Below, in pieces: positions 59,918-64,000 of a stretch of 64,000 nt of DNA (its first letter is position 1; the number at the start of each line of letters is the position of its first letter). A program made the translations under genes and the position numbers. A model generated the notes under the pieces. It was not told the DNA's origin. It did no database searches and saw nothing but the letters and a program-made list of their open reading frames with translations. The DNA is from Asaia prunellae JCM 25354 (GTDB lineage Bacteria > Pseudomonadota > Alphaproteobacteria > Acetobacterales > Acetobacteraceae): contig NZ_BAJV01000002.1 in NCBI RefSeq assembly GCF_000613885.1, positions 1 to 64,000 on the forward strand. Direction: 5' to 3'.

Positions 59918-60112
59918 TCACATGAGCCAGGTATAGAGTCCCAGCAGGCAGACAAGCAGACCAAACTGGGCAAGGGGTGGATTCCAGAAAAAACGCCAGA
60001 GGTTCAATCTGCCGAAACACCATCGAATAAGGGCAAGGGTCAGAAGGGCCAGGAAGAGATTGGCCACGAAAGCGGAAATGAGCACGCCTTCGAAATCGAT
60101 GACTTCACTCAT
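59918..60112 (-). CDS. DUF1656 small membrane protein (AaeX-like)
   Basis: 64 residues from ATG 60112 behind GGGGA. Two hydrophobic helices: FEGVLISAFVANLFLALLTLALIRW and QFGLLVCLLGLYTWL. DUF1656 proteins sit between FUSC pumps and their HlyD partners, as AaeX does in the AaeXAB aromatic-acid efflux system. Gap of 13 bases to the fusion protein gene. Confidence 0.88.
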   Translation of the reverse strand: MSEVIDFEGVLISAFVANLFLALLTLALIRWCFGRLNLWRFFWNPPLAQFGLLVCLLGLYTWLM

Positions 60113-60145
60113 GAGCATTCCCCGGGGGGCTGAATCCGGAAAACG

Positions 60146-62221
60146 CTACCATCGCGAGCGACCCAGACCGAAATGCATGAGCGTTGAGCGGTTTTCAGCA
60201 AGGGTTGAATGTACAGCCTCCAGGCTGCCGGCACAGAGTATGGCAATGGTGCGTTCTCTGGGTGGGGCATTCTGGGCGAGGGCCAGAAATTCGGTACTCA
60301 GCCGGGGCAGGGCGAGCGCCAGTGTCGAGAACGAGGCTGAATTTACCAGATGCCGCGCTTCACCTGCGAGGGGAGCGAGGCAGCTGCATCCATCAGCCTC
60401 ACGCAGATAATGACGGATGCGTGCCAGAGTGGTGGTGAGATCCTCAAGAGCGACCAGACGGTTGAAAACATGACGATTGACCGGGCGTTCGGCACCCTGG
60501 TTCCTGGCCGGATGAGCATGAAGCTGCTTTGTCCATGTCAGTAGCTGAACGAGGCGATCATATTTCAGGCTGAGTAGGGCCGCCCCTGCCGGTTTGCCTT
60601 TGCCACTCAGCTGGGCTTCGAGATCCTGACCGATCGAGGCGGCAATCCGGAAGCGACGGCTGCGCGGTGTAGGTGGAAACAGCAGAACCAGAATAACGAA
60701 GGAAATGACACCCGAAAGCAGAAAAAAGATATTCCGGGAAATAAAGGCAATAGGATCGTAATCGTGATGATTGCTCAGTCCAAGAATAACTGGAAAAAAG
60801 GCACCGTAGTTGAAACCGATTGAACTTGTGCGCGCATTCATGAGCATTACACAGGCAAATATCGTATGGGGAAGAAAGACCAGCGCCAGCGCGGCGAATG
60901 CTGCAATATGCGGCAGGATCAGATAATTCATGCCAATGGCGACAAACACGGCCAGGGTCAGACCAAGTATGGCCCCCAGGCCAAACTGGGATGTGTCGAG
61001 TGCTGTCGAGGCGAGTGTCAGAATGAGTGCGGCCTGGGAGAGTGCTGCCATAGAAGCAGGTTGACCGCTCGCAATGCACAGACCGGCGGTAATCGAAAAA
61101 CCGAGCAGTACGCGTACCGCATTGATGAAAGCGGCAACATGGTCAGGATGCTGGACAATCTGTGCAAGTTTGAGGGCTTCACCAGCAGGGGTAGCATATT
61201 GCAGCGTGTTGATGCCGGTAGAAATATGCAAACGGTTGCTCAGAAGAACGGCGGCACGCTCCAGATAATGCGCATCTGCAGGACAAGGGTGATAATCGGG
61301 TTGCTCCTCGCGCATGGTCTTGATCAGCGAGCCGACTGTTTCGTAGCGATCGCTGTGGTCCTCACGTAATTCGTGCCAGGCAAGGACATGACGACGTGCG
61401 AGGGCTGAAACGTTTCTGGTACGGAGGATGTGGGCGATGGCTCGACCCGAGCCCAGTACGGTCAACATGCCAATTATGGCCAGACGTGCGCCTGCCGTGC
61501 GTCGGGTGGAGCGATCTATCTCGGTTTTCGCGTAGGTGATCTGGGCGGAAAGTGACAGGATATCGCCAGCGAGCGCAGTAGTCTCCATTGCATCGACCAC
61601 ACTCTCGCCTTGCAGGGCACGATGTCCGAATTCGCGGATCTGGCGCGCTCTGATCTCAAGCCCGTCTGCCAGTTTCTGCCATGCCTTTGGAGAGCCGGTC
61701 AGCATGTTTACGAAGGCGACCGAGGCGATACCGATGGCAACGCAGCTCGCACGGGACACGGCAACGTCAAAGACATTATGTGGGGTATCGACCACATTGA
61801 TGGCGACAAGTGCAATCGTATAGCCGGCGAGAAGGGCACCGTACGAACGGAAATGCCGCTCAAGTGAACCAATATAGGTACAACCAGCCATCCAGAGCGC
61901 GCAGCCTCCAAGCAGCATGCCGCGATCCTGGCTGAAACAGGCAATCAGCAGAATTGAGGCAATCACGCCCAGTCCTGTACCGATCAGGCGATAGATGGCT
62001 TTTGAAAGCGCCTGGCCGCGCAGGGGTTGTGTGATGATCATCACTGTCACGGCGGCCCCCGCAGGGGCATCGAGTTGCGCCCAGAATGCCGTGGCGAGCG
62101 CAAGACAGATTGCAGCCCAGCTGCGTAAGGAAAAACCGATCCATCCGGGCGGGAAGGGTGGATTGGGCAGGTCGCCGGGCAGTGGCCACCAGCGCATGCG
62201 TGTCTGCACCCCCTCCGTCAT
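60146..62221 (-). CDS. FUSC-family aromatic acid exporter (AaeB-like)
   Basis: 691 residues. Two sets of about five to six membrane helices separated by a long cytoplasmic region, the FUSC pattern: WAAICLALATAFWAQLDAPAGAAVTVMIITQPLRGQALSKAIYRLIGT for the first and INAVRVLLGFSITAGLCIASGQPASMAAL for the second. Likely pumps out hydroxylated aromatic carboxylic acids or other weak acids. Intact. First gene of FUSC-DUF1656-HlyD-pncA. Confidence 0.9.
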   Translation of the reverse strand: MTEGVQTRMRWWPLPGDLPNPPFPPGWIGFSLRSWAAICLALATAFWAQLDAPAGAAVTVMIITQPLRGQALSKAIYRLIGTGLGVIASILLIACFSQDRGMLLGGCALWMAGCTYIGSLERHFRSYGALLAGYTIALVAINVVDTPHNVFDVAVSRASCVAIGIASVAFVNMLTGSPKAWQKLADGLEIRARQIREFGHRALQGESVVDAMETTALAGDILSLSAQITYAKTEIDRSTRRTAGARLAIIGMLTVLGSGRAIAHILRTRNVSALARRHVLAWHELREDHSDRYETVGSLIKTMREEQPDYHPCPADAHYLERAAVLLSNRLHISTGINTLQYATPAGEALKLAQIVQHPDHVAAFINAVRVLLGFSITAGLCIASGQPASMAALSQAALILTLASTALDTSQFGLGAILGLTLAVFVAIGMNYLILPHIAAFAALALVFLPHTIFACVMLMNARTSSIGFNYGAFFPVILGLSNHHDYDPIAFISRNIFFLLSGVISFVILVLLFPPTPRSRRFRIAASIGQDLEAQLSGKGKPAGAALLSLKYDRLVQLLTWTKQLHAHPARNQGAERPVNRHVFNRLVALEDLTTTLARIRHYLREADGCSCLAPLAGEARHLVNSASFSTLALALPRLSTEFLALAQNAPPRERTIAILCAGSLEAVHSTLAENRSTLMHFGLGRSRW

Positions 62222-62330
62222 TCCGCTCCATCCAGAAAACTGACTTCCTGTTGAAAAAGGCCCTGTTGGTGTGTGAGGTCAAGCACGCAACCCGCTTGCG
62301 AGGGCTGAGAAATCTTTTGTCAGATACGGA

Positions 62331-63671
62331 TCAGAAATTACCGCCCTCACCAGGTGCGGCCCGGGAGACGAGCAGCTGGTTGATACGAAACCCGTCTACG
62401 TCCACAACCTCAAAGCGGTATCCGGCGGCCTCTATCCGATCGGCCTTGCGGGCCATGCGCCGCAAACGATGCATGACAAAGCCGCCTATCGTGTGGAAAA
62501 GATCGCGTTCGGCATCGAGTGTGATGTCCAGCTCGCGAAACACGTCGCCTATTGGTGCTGCGCCATCTATCAGCCACGAATTGGCATCACGGCGCACAAT
62601 GGCCTGTTCCTCGAACGGACTCGCAAGCCCATCCATCAACGCGCCCATGATATCCTTGAAGGTGATCAGTCCGACAACGAGGCCATACTCGTTCACGATC
62701 AGGGCAAAGCCAGCACCATGTGAATCGAACTGGGCCAGCGTATCCCACAGATTCAGCGTGTCCGGCAGGGAAAGCGTATCACGCCTCATGCGGAAGATCT
62801 GGTTGCTGATAGGCTGACTCGGGTCGGTATTCGAGGGTACCTCGTCTACAACGGCCACGAGCACGTCTTCGGCGCGTATCGAGCCAATAACGTGATCAAG
62901 TCCGCCATCGCAGAGCGGATAGCGTGAATAAGGGCGTATACGCACCTTGTCGCGTTGTGATTCGAGGCTTTCCTGAATGTCGAGAAAGACGATCTCGTCT
63001 CGCGGAGTCATGGCCGATGTGACCGACCTGTCCTGAAGCGCCAGCACATTCTGGATGAGCTGATGCTCTTTTTCCTGCAGAGCGCCCGAGGCTGTGCCGG
63101 CTGCCAGCATGGCGTTGAGATCTTCAGGCGTGACAGGATCGACTGCGGAAGCTGCCGGAATGCGCAGCAAACCAAGTAACCAGTCCGAAATGATCGAGAA
63201 AACCCATACGGCAGGATAAAGAACACGCAGGGCGCCTGTCAGGAACCAGCTGACCTTCAGGGCGACACGATCAGGATTGTTCAAAGCAATGCGCTTGGGC
63301 AGCAGATCGGCGAACAGGACAAACAGGCCGGTTACAACAACGAAGGCAAGACTTGCTGCAGTCTTGCCGGCAAGACCGGGCGCCAGACCTGCCTCGATCA
63401 AAGCTGAGCTGAAAGCAGGTGTCAGCAGTTCGCTCGAAATGACACCACCAAGCACGCCTACGGCATTGAGGCAGATCTGAAGAACCGTGATGACCTGGCC
63501 ACTATTACGGCGCAGTTTCAGAAAAGCCGAAGCGCGGGGGTCACCCTGATCAGCCAGCGCACGGAGACGGATATCACGCGCAGCCGCAAAGGAGATTTCC
63601 GAAAGCGAGATCAGAATTGAGACGGCTATCGCTGCCACAATGGCCGCGAGGCCCAGAAGCAGCAACGTCAC
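62331..63671 (-). CDS. HlyC/CorC family protein (DUF21, CBS pair, CorC_HlyC)
   Basis: 446 residues. DUF21/CNNM membrane domain of about four helices (LLLLGLAAIVAAIAVSILISLSEISFAAARDIRLRAL; FVVVTGLFVLFADLLPKRIALN), a CBS pair (ALQDRSVTSAMTPRDEIVFLDI; FALIVNEYGLVVGLITFKDIMGAL), and the C-terminal CorC_HlyC domain (WLIDGAAPIGDVFRELDI). Relatives take part in magnesium/cobalt efflux. Called hemolysin by tradition only. Confidence 0.92.
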   Translation of the reverse strand: MTLLLLGLAAIVAAIAVSILISLSEISFAAARDIRLRALADQGDPRASAFLKLRRNSGQVITVLQICLNAVGVLGGVISSELLTPAFSSALIEAGLAPGLAGKTAASLAFVVVTGLFVLFADLLPKRIALNNPDRVALKVSWFLTGALRVLYPAVWVFSIISDWLLGLLRIPAASAVDPVTPEDLNAMLAAGTASGALQEKEHQLIQNVLALQDRSVTSAMTPRDEIVFLDIQESLESQRDKVRIRPYSRYPLCDGGLDHVIGSIRAEDVLVAVVDEVPSNTDPSQPISNQIFRMRRDTLSLPDTLNLWDTLAQFDSHGAGFALIVNEYGLVVGLITFKDIMGALMDGLASPFEEQAIVRRDANSWLIDGAAPIGDVFRELDITLDAERDLFHTIGGFVMHRLRRMARKADRIEAAGYRFEVVDVDGFRINQLLVSRAAPGEGGNF

Positions 63672-63756
63672 GCGCGTGTCTCCTCGGGAAAACAGGACTT
63701 TGAAACAGAAGAACCGGTTCTAGACGTATTACACGCCATATTCCAGTATCTGCGCC

Positions 63757-64000
63757 TCAATTCGCAGTGGGAAGACCGGCAATTTCACGCCAGCCTGCCT
63801 CGTCACATGTGTCGAGGCCGAGTTCGGCAGCCTTTTTTGCTTTGGAACCGGCTTTTTCACCAAGAACGACCAGCCCTGTTTTTTTTGAAACCGAGTCACT
63901 GACCTGTGCGCCCAGCCGTTCGGCGATGGCTTTGGCTTCAGGTCGTGTCATGGTGTGCAGGGTACCTGTAAATACGATGGTTTTTCCTGAAAGAGGCCCT
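63757..64000 (-). CDS. ligA: NAD-dependent DNA ligase LigA, C-terminal BRCT end (partial)
   Basis: Cut by the window edge. The last about 80 residues form a BRCT domain: [61 protein letters not shown], ending [15 protein letters not shown], as at the C-terminus of LigA, which seals nicks using NAD. The catalytic part lies outside. Confidence 0.85.
   Translation of the reverse strand, partial: GPLSGKTIVFTGTLHTMTRPEAKAIAERLGAQVSDSVSKKTGLVVLGEKAGSKAKKAAELGLDTCDEAGWREIAGLPTAN

Overview
This window looks like chromosomal DNA of an acetic acid bacterium or close relative (Alphaproteobacteria, Acetobacteraceae). The main support is the order ffh-rpsP-rimM-trmD-rplS-leuC-leuD-leuB, a secreted Hint-domain protein of a type common in that family, an alphaproteobacterial-type LexA box, and several FUSC, DUF1656 and GH13 genes of the usual kind. 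The genus cannot be fixed from sequence alone.

Layout. 1-9.2 kb: a catabolic cluster for a sugar acid or hydroxy acid (LldD-like FMN enzyme, two ACS-type MFS permeases, a TIM-barrel isomerase, DenD-like dehydrogenase, two LysR regulators, and a divergent 3-hydroxyacyl-CoA-type dehydrogenase). 9.6-12.75 kb: heme oxygenase plus bacteriophytochrome, a red-light sensor with a HWE kinase and a fused receiver. 12.84-15.6 kb: a DNA-repair pair (radical SAM/HhH protein and DUF4130-UdgX fusion) behind a GTTC-N7-GTTC SOS box. 15.6-18.7 kb: GH13 glucosidase and a lone sugar-binding protein. 19.2-30.7 kb: Spy-like protein, then the SRP/ribosome/tRNA-modification/leucine superoperon running on into two aspartate aminotransferases and oligoendopeptidase F. 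30.8-45.2 kb: core genes (cobalamin adenosyltransferase, OPT transporter with an outer-membrane porin, ispH, thrB, rnhA, gpt) and three tRNAs (Asn, Pro, Arg). 45.2-51.5 kb: an accessory island directly behind tRNA-Pro/tRNA-Arg, holding Mrr, an HsdS tail remnant, a prophage tail/lysis remnant and the Hint-domain gene in AT-rich surroundings. 51.6-64 kb: MHS transporter, a second HWE kinase with a response regulator, EamA exporter, PepSY protein, pncA, an AaeXAB-like efflux operon, a CorC/HlyC protein and the 3' end of ligA.

The most important property of the sequence for any reader is that 14 otherwise well-conserved genes are broken by frameshifts, and every shift is explained by missing bases: 18 are clear single-base deletions and two further junctions need a net loss of two. 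No insertion is required anywhere. This includes homoserine kinase and oligoendopeptidase F. The pattern points to consensus errors of a long-read assembly rather than to genuine gene decay. I list these genes as pseudogenes in form, but expect most to be intact in the organism.

How the genes work together: light input (BphO/BphP) and a second GAF/PAS sensor feed phosphorelays with HWE kinases; the SOS-boxed repair operon probably responds to DNA damage; the sugar-acid cluster, glucosidase, porin/OPT pair and several MFS carriers fit a sugar-rich plant or fermentation niche. Candidates for less-described biology are the SOS-controlled rSAM/UdgX operon, the sugar-acid cluster, the coiled-coil/AT-hook protein and the tRNA-linked island.
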